Assembly (NCBI RefSeq): GCF_002764115.1
Contig: NZ_CP017940.1
Location: forward strand, 780,501 to 844,500
Length of the DNA: 64,000 bases
From: Phyllobacterium zundukense
GTDB taxonomy: Bacteria > Pseudomonadota > Alphaproteobacteria > Rhizobiales > Rhizobiaceae
Direction: 5' to 3'
The position numbers and the translations under genes are program-made. Positions within the stretch are counted from its first letter, which is position 1; each line of letters starts with the position of its first letter. This document shows positions 18,737 through 26,675 of the stretch, piece after piece. Below the pieces are notes generated by a model that made no database searches, was not told the origin of the DNA, and saw nothing but the letters and a program-made list of their open reading frames with translations.

Positions 18737-19318
18737 ATGAGCGATAGTCCCGTTCGCATGAAATCTGTCCAGCTCCTCTCCGATAATTGGGGGACGCTGA
18801 AGAAGTACAGTTATGATTTCGTCCGCCGTGACGGACGGACAGAATCCCACACGCGGGAGGTCTATGATCGTGGCAACGGGGCGGTGGTCTTGCCGTACGA
18901 TCCGACGCGCGGGACGGTTCTGCTTACGCGGCAATTCCGCCTCCCGGCCTATGTCGCTGGGCATGATCCAATGCTGATCGAAGCCTGTGCGGGCCTGCTG
19001 GATGACAACGATGCGGAAACGACTGCACGCAAGGAGACCGAAGAGGAACTCGGTTATCGTTTGCGCGATATCGAGCGCGTCTTCGACGTTTTCATGAGCC
19101 CGGGCAGTGTCACAGAACGACTTGTGTTTTTCATCGCCGTTTACAATGCATCGGATCGAATTTCCGATGGAGGCGGTCACGAAGGCGAGGGCGAAGACAT
19201 CGAAGTGCTGGAAATGACGCTGGACGACGCCCTGGCAATGGTTGCACAGCACCAAATTGTCGATGCAAAAACGGTCATGCTGTTGCAGCACATAAAACTC
19301 AAGGGCTTGATTTCCTGA
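18737..19318 (+). CDS. nudK: Nudix hydrolase, GDP-mannose pyrophosphatase (NudK) type
   Basis: A 193-residue cytosolic Nudix enzyme. The Nudix box starts at ACAGLLDDND and ends ETEEELGY, in the same register as E. coli NudK, and the following MSPGSVTERLVFF matches the NudK signature closely. By family it hydrolyses GDP-mannose or related nucleotide sugars to sugar phosphate and GMP. The gene starts 30 bp after the CDF gene behind GCCGGAGG (strong site) and is probably the third gene of the trpE(G) transcript. The substrate is inferred from family only. Confidence 0.85.
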   Translation: MSDSPVRMKSVQLLSDNWGTLKKYSYDFVRRDGRTESHTREVYDRGNGAVVLPYDPTRGTVLLTRQFRLPAYVAGHDPMLIEACAGLLDDNDAETTARKETEEELGYRLRDIERVFDVFMSPGSVTERLVFFIAVYNASDRISDGGGHEGEGEDIEVLEMTLDDALAMVAQHQIVDAKTVMLLQHIKLKGLIS

Positions 19319-19401
19319 CAGCGGCGCCTCCAGATTCGATGCAGTCCTGCAACAATTTGTAACGGATTGTTTCAGTGCGTCATGATTTCGTTACAATTAT
19401 G

Positions 19402-19430
19402 TTGACATAGATGCGTCGCGGGGCGAGATA
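19402..19430 (+). promoter_or_regulatory. Possible promoter for the secreted esterase gene
   Basis: A perfect TTGACA (19402-19407) and a weak GAGATA (19425-19430) are separated by 17 bp, about 185 bp upstream of the start at 19615. The surrounding 296-bp gap (19319-19614) shows no gene; the 5' leader would be long. Confidence 0.4.
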
Positions 19431-19614
19431 TCGTCCAGCAATGCAATTCTCCATTATTGATGCGGCGCCGGGGGCGTACGTCAGGGGACATAAATTAGGC
19501 GATACGCATCAAGTCCCAATATTGAGGATCGAGCGCCAATACGCATGGCAGCGCCGAGCGGATGACCGCGGCTGTTTACAAGCTTAGTTAACCTTTAACT
19601 GCCAGGATTAACTT

Positions 19615-20562
19615 ATGGGTAAACCGTACTTTTATGCACTGATTGCAGGCCTTTCTCTCGTCACCGCGGCGCAGCTTGCAAGCGCGCGCAGCACGGCGGA
19701 CTGCGACAAGCCGCAATCGGCAAAAACTCAGGTTTTGTCGGATGCGGTTGATCCGCTGCCTGATGTTGATAAAAATGACAGCGCCGACGCTTGCACCCAG
19801 AAGAGCAAGGTGGATTCGCAAGTGCCCGCAAAAGTCGTACCCATCAACATCGTCGCAACAGGCAGTGCCAGTATTTTGAAGAAAGCGATCAAAGGCGAAA
19901 TTCTTCCGCAGAGCGAAGGATCGCTGCACGAAGATCTTGCATTCAAATACCGTATCTATCGTCCGGAAACACCAAATGGCGATACGATGGTTCTGCTGCA
20001 TGGCTCAGGCCAGGATGAGACCAGCCTGGTTTCCTTTGGCTCAAAGATCGCCCCGAATGCCGTGCTGTTCGCCGTGCGCGGACGTGTCGTGCAGGATGGT
20101 TCGAATCGCTGGTACCGCAGGCTCACACCAGTCAGCTTTGACCAGAAGGACATCCGTTCCGAAGCAAAGGCATTTGCCGAATTCCTCAAGCAGGTTACCC
20201 AGGAATACAAGATTGATCCGAACCGCACGACGTTCCTTGGCTATTCCAACGGTGCCAATCTGGTCAACGCAGTGATGCTGCTCTATCCGGATCTGGTGAA
20301 ACAGGCGGTCCTCTTGCGCTCGATGCCGGTCTTGAGCGAAGTATCCGATGCCAACCTTGCCAACGCGCGCGTATTGACTGTTTCTGGGGCATCGGACCAG
20401 CTTTATGCGCCCTATGCGCCGGCCCTGGAGGATATGTTGAGATCGCATGGTGCGCGGGTGGAAGCCCGCTCGATCAAATCGGACCACGGTCTTGGCAAGG
20501 ACGATGTGAAGGTCGTCAGCGAATGGCTGTCGGGAGCGACGGCTCAGCTCAAGAAGAACTAA
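19615..20562 (+). CDS. Secreted alpha/beta hydrolase (carboxylesterase/phospholipase type)
   Basis: A 315-residue protein with a signal peptide (residues 1-24, ending QLASARS), a low-complexity linker containing Cys (about 25-75), and an alpha/beta hydrolase domain of the YpfH/carboxylesterase-phospholipase group. The oxyanion segment is VLLHGSGQDE, the nucleophile elbow is GYSNGAN (catalytic Ser), the acid is probably Asp in SGASDQLY and the base is His in SDHGLG. It therefore looks catalytically intact and exported to the periplasm. The substrate is unknown; the family hydrolyses short acyl esters. It stands alone upstream of the leu leader, with a dyad symmetry between them. Start ATG 19615 has CAGGA nine bases upstream. 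Confidence 0.85.
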   Translation: MGKPYFYALIAGLSLVTAAQLASARSTADCDKPQSAKTQVLSDAVDPLPDVDKNDSADACTQKSKVDSQVPAKVVPINIVATGSASILKKAIKGEILPQSEGSLHEDLAFKYRIYRPETPNGDTMVLLHGSGQDETSLVSFGSKIAPNAVLFAVRGRVVQDGSNRWYRRLTPVSFDQKDIRSEAKAFAEFLKQVTQEYKIDPNRTTFLGYSNGANLVNAVMLLYPDLVKQAVLLRSMPVLSEVSDANLANARVLTVSGASDQLYAPYAPALEDMLRSHGARVEARSIKSDHGLGKDDVKVVSEWLSGATAQLKKN

Positions 20563-20585
20563 GGGACCTTTCGAAACCATTCCCC

Positions 20586-20614
20586 TTGCATCCGGCCAGA
20601 CAGTCGTTTATTTG
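20586..20614 (+). promoter_or_regulatory. Probable promoter of the leu leader/leuA
   Basis: TTGCAT (20586-20591), a 17-bp spacer and TATTTG (20609-20614) are placed so that the leader ATG (20623) lies exactly 14 bp after the first base of the -10. The trp promoter has the same spacing. A leaderless leader transcript is implied. Confidence 0.55.
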
Positions 20615-20621
20615 TCTGGCC
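20594..20621. repeat. Perfect 9-bp dyad overlapping the leu promoter
   Basis: GGCCAGACA (20594-20602) and TGTCTGGCC (20613-20621) form a perfect inverted repeat with a 10-bp centre that covers the promoter spacer and -10. There is no T-tract on either strand, so an operator is as likely as a terminator for the upstream esterase. Confidence 0.6.
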
Positions 20622-20622
20622 C

Positions 20623-20739
20623 ATGAAAACGCGCCCGACACATCAGTCCTTCGCTCAGTCCGCTTTTGCGGGCCTGACGAATCGCGCACTTCTCCTTCCG
20701 CTTCTTCTCGACCTTATCGGCGACCGCCGGGCTCGTTAA
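20623..20739 (+). CDS. leuL: leu leader peptide (LeuL), Leu-rich
   Basis: A 38-residue peptide beginning MKTRPTHQS and containing ALLLPLLLDL: seven Leu codons within nine (20689-20715), shortly before the end GDRRAR and a TAA stop. It is followed by mutually exclusive hairpins and then leuA, the arrangement of a ribosome-mediated attenuator that senses leucyl-tRNA. Seven clustered Leu codons, in the right place before leuA, are hard to explain by chance. There is no Shine-Dalgarno, which fits a leaderless message. The peptide should have no role other than being translated. Confidence 0.8.
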   Translation: MKTRPTHQSFAQSAFAGLTNRALLLPLLLDLIGDRRAR

Positions 20740-20769
20740 GAGGAGCGTCCGGCGGTCGAAATCGCCGCC
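20721..20769 (+). promoter_or_regulatory. leu attenuator: alternative hairpins after the leader
   Basis: CGACCGCCGG (20721-20730) pairs perfectly with CCGGCGGTCG (20749-20758). The right arm can instead pair onward: GGCGG (20751-20755) with CCGCC (20765-20769). The first stem includes the last leader codons, so a ribosome stalled at the Leu run allows it, and one reaching the stop blocks it. No oligo-T follows the second stem, so the final step (intrinsic, Rho or other) is unclear. Confidence 0.6.
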
Positions 20770-20867
20770 AGGCTATCGCTCCTTATCCCTTTACAAGACG
20801 ACTGTAACGTTTAGACAAGTGCCCCGATAGCGCCAGAGCTGCGCATCAGGCCGGAAGCGAGAAGCAA

Positions 20868-22571
<1,704 letters not shown>

Positions 22572-22572
22572 T

Positions 22573-22598
22573 GAAAGGCCCTTCGGGGCCTTTCTTTC
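22573..22598 (+). terminator. Terminator after leuA
   Basis: GAAAGGCC (22573-22580) pairs with GGCCTTTC (22587-22594) around CTTCGG, followed by a T-rich stretch. It starts one base after the leuA stop. Confidence 0.8.
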
Positions 22599-22701
22599 GT
22601 CATTTCGATGAGTAGTAAATTCGGAGATACATCCTTGCTTAAGCCAAAGGATAGGCCGAATTCAGACAAGTTTCAGGTGCAATGGCAGGGCCGGATTGTT
22701 A

Positions 22702-23382
22702 ATGATGTCTAGGGCGCAAACTCAAAAGCAGGATCGACCTGACCAAGCCCTTGTGGACGGTACGCTGGAACATTTCATGCGGGAGAAGACTCACGACGAC
22801 AGGCTCAAACTTGCCGACGCAATTCGCGGCGCGCAGGCTGGTGCGGCGGATCGGGGCGATGTCGCCATGGACGCAAAGGAGGCCGATCTCGCGCGGATAG
22901 AAATCCTTGCCGACGATCTTCGTCCTGTCTTTGAGGATGTGCCAATTGATGATCTTCAATGGGATTTTGCTATCTCCAAAGGGGGGCAGCCCCGATTGTG
23001 GATAGACGCCACATCGCATGTGATGATGGCACGCGACCGGCGTACCTACCGTTTCGTTCGCGATACGAGACTTGGACGAATTGTGGTCGCAGAATCGCCC
23101 GAAATACGGCCGATTGCCGACGCAGTTACGAACTATATCGCGGAGCGCATTGTCGAGCGTCAACGATTGATGGAAGGGCAACGAGTCAGTTTGCTTCCAG
23201 TGGAACCCTTGAAAGAAGCGGATTTTCCGGCGAAAAGTCTGGTCCATGCCGCTCCACAACGATCCCGCCTAAGTGCGTTCATCACCGCGACCTTCTGGTT
23301 TCTCATTGGTGCGTCGGCCGGTGCTGGAGCGCTGCTCTTGCTTTTTTGGGAACACCTTGCGCCGTTCATAAAACCGGATTGA
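22702..23382 (+). CDS. Hypothetical protein with a C-terminal membrane anchor
   Basis: I do not recognise a family. The 226-residue protein is soluble and charged up to about residue 190, and then has one hydrophobic helix (FITATFWFLIGASAGAGALLLLF, split here only by description) just before its C terminus, which ends FIKPD. It may be a tail-anchored inner-membrane protein facing the cytoplasm. The middle part (LQWDFAISKGGQPRLWIDA, then RTYRFVRDTRLGRIVVAES) looks like a small folded domain. ATG 22702 is chosen over 22705 and an upstream TTG; none has a strong ribosome-binding site. Its last 17 bp overlap the convergent metallophosphoesterase gene. Confidence 0.7.
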   Translation: MMSRAQTQKQDRPDQALVDGTLEHFMREKTHDDRLKLADAIRGAQAGAADRGDVAMDAKEADLARIEILADDLRPVFEDVPIDDLQWDFAISKGGQPRLWIDATSHVMMARDRRTYRFVRDTRLGRIVVAESPEIRPIADAVTNYIAERIVERQRLMEGQRVSLLPVEPLKEADFPAKSLVHAAPQRSRLSAFITATFWFLIGASAGAGALLLLFWEHLAPFIKPD

Positions 23383-24295
23383 GAACTGCCCCTACGGTCA
23401 AATCGTGCTCGCGAATGGTCCTGATCGTCATCTGTTCGTCGACTATTCCTCGCTCGACCATGTGGCATGACCAGCCTGTATTCGTCTTTGCAATCGAAAA
23501 CAGATTGAAGGCCGCGGGCGGTCTATGATTTCCACCAAAACTCTGGCTGGCCGAAGGGACGCACACGACCGGAATTCTCCAGTCCGGACCGTCGATCTCA
23601 TGGCGGGTCGCCAGATGGGTATGACCGTGCAGCACCAGTTCTGCGCCATGCTTGCGAACGGTTCGCTGAAAGAGACCGATGCCGAGCAGGCGTTTGTGCG
23701 AGGGCGCGGCGCCTCGTACAGGCGGATGGTGGATCATGATCACTCTGAAGAGGCCAAGTTTGCCAGTTTCATCGAGGATTTCGCCAAGTTTGCCTGCCTG
23801 CCGCTCACGGATATCACCTGTGGCCATGAACGGCGCGGTTGCCCGCGCCGAGGAAACACCGACAAGCGCTACATCGCCCCGGATTCGTAAATAGGGAAAC
23901 TCGACCGGCCTGTCCGCCGCGGCCTCGCGATCGCCGCGCATCCATGGAGCCCAGTAGCGGCGCGTTTTTTTCAGCGCACCGGGCACGTAGGCATCATGGT
24001 TGCCGGGAACAACCGAAACATTCGCCGGATCACCAAGTGTCTTCAGCCAACGCTGGGCCGTCTCCAACTCCTCATCGAGCGCCAGATTGACCAGATCTCC
24101 CGTAACTGCAATGTGATCGGGCTTCTGCGCCTCCAAATCGGCAATCAGCGTGTCCAAGGTGCCGCCTGTCATCGAGCCTTTGCGGTTCGAGCGCCAGTTG
24201 ATGTACCCGGTGATGCGTTTGGAGATGAGCTCGCGCAAAGTCAGCGCGGGGAGCGGTGACAGATGAATGTCGGAGATGTGGGCCAGACGGAACAT
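23366..24295 (-). CDS. Calcineurin-like metallophosphoesterase
   Basis: A 309-residue enzyme of the calcineurin-like phosphoesterase superfamily, with the full metal-binding set: SDIHL (D-x-H), GDLVNL, GNHDAYV, an IHHPP histidine and the final GHTHLATRH. Two metal ions in such a site hydrolyse phosphomonoesters or phosphodiesters, often cyclic nucleotides (CpdA/Icc group). No signal peptide is present, so it is cytoplasmic. The natural substrate is not readable. It is divergent from a Nudix gene and overlaps the convergent upstream gene by 17 bp. Confidence 0.88.
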   Translation of the reverse strand: MFRLAHISDIHLSPLPALTLRELISKRITGYINWRSNRKGSMTGGTLDTLIADLEAQKPDHIAVTGDLVNLALDEELETAQRWLKTLGDPANVSVVPGNHDAYVPGALKKTRRYWAPWMRGDREAAADRPVEFPYLRIRGDVALVGVSSARATAPFMATGDIRERQAGKLGEILDETGKLGLFRVIMIHHPPVRGAAPSHKRLLGIGLFQRTVRKHGAELVLHGHTHLATRHEIDGPDWRIPVVCVPSASQSFGGNHRPPAAFNLFSIAKTNTGWSCHMVERGIVDEQMTIRTIREHDLTVGAVLNPVL

Positions 24296-24380
24296 TATTT
24301 CAGCTTTATGAGAGTATGGATTCTAAATCCAGTGATAGAACCATCGCATGATGCTGTGGTTCCGCTCAAGGTTGGATTGA

Positions 24381-24851
24381 ATGACTGATATACGATCAAG
24401 ATTGCGTCACCGCCTATTCCATACCTATTTTCTGTTTCGTCGGCCGATGACACTTGGCGCGCGTGGCGTCGTAATCGATGAAGCAACGCAGTCCGTGTTC
24501 CTCATTCGCCATACCTACGTTCCCGGTTGGCAATTTCCAGGTGGAGGCGTGGAGTCCGGCCACACAGTGGAGCAGACACTGGCCAAGGAATTGATGGAAG
24601 AAGGCAATATCGAATTGACGGGACGGCCACAGCTCTTTGCCATCTATCACAATGCTCACGCATCGAAACGGGATCATGTGGCACTTTATGTCTGCCGCTC
24701 ATTCCGGCAGACGGCTCCGTTTCTGTCCAATCGCGAAATTGCGGAAGCAGGGTTCTTCAAACTTGATGCCCTGCCGGAGGGCACCACACCGTCCACCCGG
24801 CGAAGGCTTGCCGAAATCATGGACGGTGCAGAGGTACCGCTCGCCTGGTAG
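24381..24851 (+). CDS. Nudix hydrolase
   Basis: A 156-residue cytosolic Nudix protein with the box in GGGVESGHTVEQTLAKELME and the EEGN that follows; Lys replaces the usual Arg before the first Glu (KE for RE). The N-terminal RHRLFHTYFLFRRPMTLGAR is typical of a group of alphaproteobacterial Nudix proteins of unknown substrate. It is not close to the NudK-like (18.7 kb) or NudL-like (34.2 kb) enzymes in the same window. It converges on the GST gene with 8 bp between stops. Confidence 0.85.
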   Translation: MTDIRSRLRHRLFHTYFLFRRPMTLGARGVVIDEATQSVFLIRHTYVPGWQFPGGGVESGHTVEQTLAKELMEEGNIELTGRPQLFAIYHNAHASKRDHVALYVCRSFRQTAPFLSNREIAEAGFFKLDALPEGTTPSTRRRLAEIMDGAEVPLAW

Positions 24852-24859
24852 AGGCGACT

Positions 24860-25837
24860 CTAGAAGCGATTGCGGTCGTGCGGCGCGGAGTAATCGATCT
24901 CCGGTCCAGCCGGGATTACTCCCGTGGGGTTGATCGTCTTGTGGCTACCGTAGTAATGCGCCTTGATGTGCTTCATGTTTACGGTCGGCGCCACACCCGT
25001 GACTTGGTATAGTTCGCGGGTATAGTTGGAGAGATTTGGATAATCGGCGATGCGTTGTCGATTGCATTTGAAATGACCGACGTAGACGGGGTCGAAGCGC
25101 AACAAGGTCGTGAACAGCCGCCAATCTGCTTCCGTTATCTGGTCGCCCACGAGATAGCGTTGTTTCGACAGCCGCTCTTCCACGTGATCGAGCGCATTGA
25201 ACAACTGATTGAAGGCTTCCTCATAAGCTTCCTGCGTGGTGGCAAATCCGGCACGATAAACGCCGTTGTTGATGTTGGGATAGACGAGCGCATTGATCTC
25301 GTCGATCTCGCCGCGGAGGTCCTTGGGATAGAAATCAAGCGACGCGTCACCGAAATCATTGAACGCCGAATTGAGCATGCGGATAATTTCCGATGATTCA
25401 TTGGAGACAATGGTGTTCTGCTGTTTGTCCCAGAGAACCGGCACGGTTATCCGGCCCGAATAGTTCGGCTCAGCACGAGCATAAACCTCGTGCAAGCGCT
25501 TGTAGCCAAAGAGATGATCGGGTGTAGCGCCATCCTTCTCGTAAAAGGTCCAACCTTCGCCTCCCATGTAATGGTCGACGACCGATACCGAAATCACATC
25601 ATGGAGCTGCTTGAGTGCACGGAAGATCAGTGTGCGATGAGCCCAGGGGCAGGCATAGGATACGTAAAGGTGATAACGGCCAGCTTCAGCCTTGAATCCG
25701 GATTTGCCGGTCGGTCCTGCGCTACCATCGGGGGTCACCCAATTGCGAAACTGCGACTCGGAGCGGATGAAGCGTCCGTTTGTATCCTTCGTATCGTACC
25801 ATTGGTTATGCCAGATGCCGTCAATCAACAGACCCAT
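24860..25837 (-). CDS. yqjG: Xi-class glutathione S-transferase / glutathionyl-hydroquinone reductase
   Basis: A 325-residue cytosolic protein of the YqjG/ECM4 family. The catalytic Cys is in the YACPWAHRT motif (about residues 61-69), which replaces the Ser/Tyr of ordinary GSTs. The conserved N-terminal WVTPDGSAG-like region and the C-terminal helical domain (SNESSEIIRMLN, EADWRLFTTL, NMKHIKAHYYGSH) are all present at normal length. The family reduces glutathionyl-hydroquinones and similar adducts with GSH. ATG 25837 has AAGGAG upstream. Monocistronic. Confidence 0.93.
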   Translation of the reverse strand: MGLLIDGIWHNQWYDTKDTNGRFIRSESQFRNWVTPDGSAGPTGKSGFKAEAGRYHLYVSYACPWAHRTLIFRALKQLHDVISVSVVDHYMGGEGWTFYEKDGATPDHLFGYKRLHEVYARAEPNYSGRITVPVLWDKQQNTIVSNESSEIIRMLNSAFNDFGDASLDFYPKDLRGEIDEINALVYPNINNGVYRAGFATTQEAYEEAFNQLFNALDHVEERLSKQRYLVGDQITEADWRLFTTLLRFDPVYVGHFKCNRQRIADYPNLSNYTRELYQVTGVAPTVNMKHIKAHYYGSHKTINPTGVIPAGPEIDYSAPHDRNRF

Positions 25838-26159
25838 CGTATTGTCTCCTTGGCTGACTCAAAGCGAAGCCAGCTGATCAGTATTCGTTCGTTGTCTTTA
25901 CCTAGGCTTTGATTGCCACGCTTCCAGCATCAGCGGAGTGAACAGACTGTCACTTTTTGTCCAGAAAATTCGAATTTCGGTTTACGTCTCGCCCGTTTGA
26001 TGTTAGGCGAACGCAAAAGGAGACAATTGTGGCAGGAATTCTGTTCATCCGACGATGAAACCCGGACCGGCGCTCACTCAAGCGACGGAAGTTCCTGTAT
26101 TGCCCGACGGCCGCATTTTGCCAAGGGCGAATGTCCACTCCTTCATAAAGAAATCCAGC
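25838..26159. other. Divergent intergenic region with a possible mini-ORF
   Basis: This region lies between yqjG (leftward) and the GNAT gene (rightward). It contains AAAAGGAG at 26015-26022 followed seven bases later by a 9-codon frame (GTG 26029 to TGA 26058). That stop overlaps an ATG at 26055, which is in frame with the GNAT gene. No other feature is clear. Confidence 0.4.
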
Positions 26160-26672
26160 ATGCTGACCCATGTCGTGACCTACGCGCCGGAAGAGCCGGT
26201 GCATGATGCCGCCATCGAAGACATCAACAAGGAAGCTTTCGGACCGGGACGCTTTGCCCGAGCCGCCTATCGGATTCGCGAAGGCGGGCCGCATGACCGC
26301 AGTCTTTCCTTTGTCGCGTCGAATGGCGAACACGTGGTCGCATCGGTCCGGCTTGCGCCAATTCTAATCGGTGACACACCAGCCATGCTTCTCGGGCCTC
26401 TGGCGGTTCGTCCTGCCTGGAAAAACCAGGGTATTGGCGCTGCGCTCATGCGCACCAGCATGGAAGCGGCGCGGCTTGCCGGACACAGACTGGTCATTCT
26501 TGTGGGCGATGAGCCGTATTACGCACCCTTTGGTTTCCGTCCGATCACTGGGCACCAGATCGTCATGCCGGCTCCTGTCGATCCGGCACGCTTTCTTGCC
26601 TGCGAACTCGCTCCCCGCTCCCTGGAGAATGTTCAGGGGCAGGTGCGCCATGCGGCATCTGGAGGAGCCTGA
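26160..26672 (+). CDS. GNAT-family N-acetyltransferase (YhbS-like)
   Basis: A 170-residue acetyltransferase. The acetyl-CoA-binding segment is LGPLAVRPAWKNQGIGAALM (the R/Q-x-x-G-x-G/A motif appears as QGIGAA), followed by LVILVGDEPYYAPFGF, typical of the YhbS subgroup. ATG 26160 (MLTHVVTYAP) gives the usual domain limits. A longer form from ATG 26055 would add 35 residues of no recognisable family; its ATG overlaps the stop of a mini-ORF that has a good ribosome-binding site, so it cannot be excluded. The acceptor substrate is unknown. It converges on the next gene with a 3-bp gap. Confidence 0.85.
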   Translation: MLTHVVTYAPEEPVHDAAIEDINKEAFGPGRFARAAYRIREGGPHDRSLSFVASNGEHVVASVRLAPILIGDTPAMLLGPLAVRPAWKNQGIGAALMRTSMEAARLAGHRLVILVGDEPYYAPFGFRPITGHQIVMPAPVDPARFLACELAPRSLENVQGQVRHAASGGA

Positions 26673-26675
26673 GGG

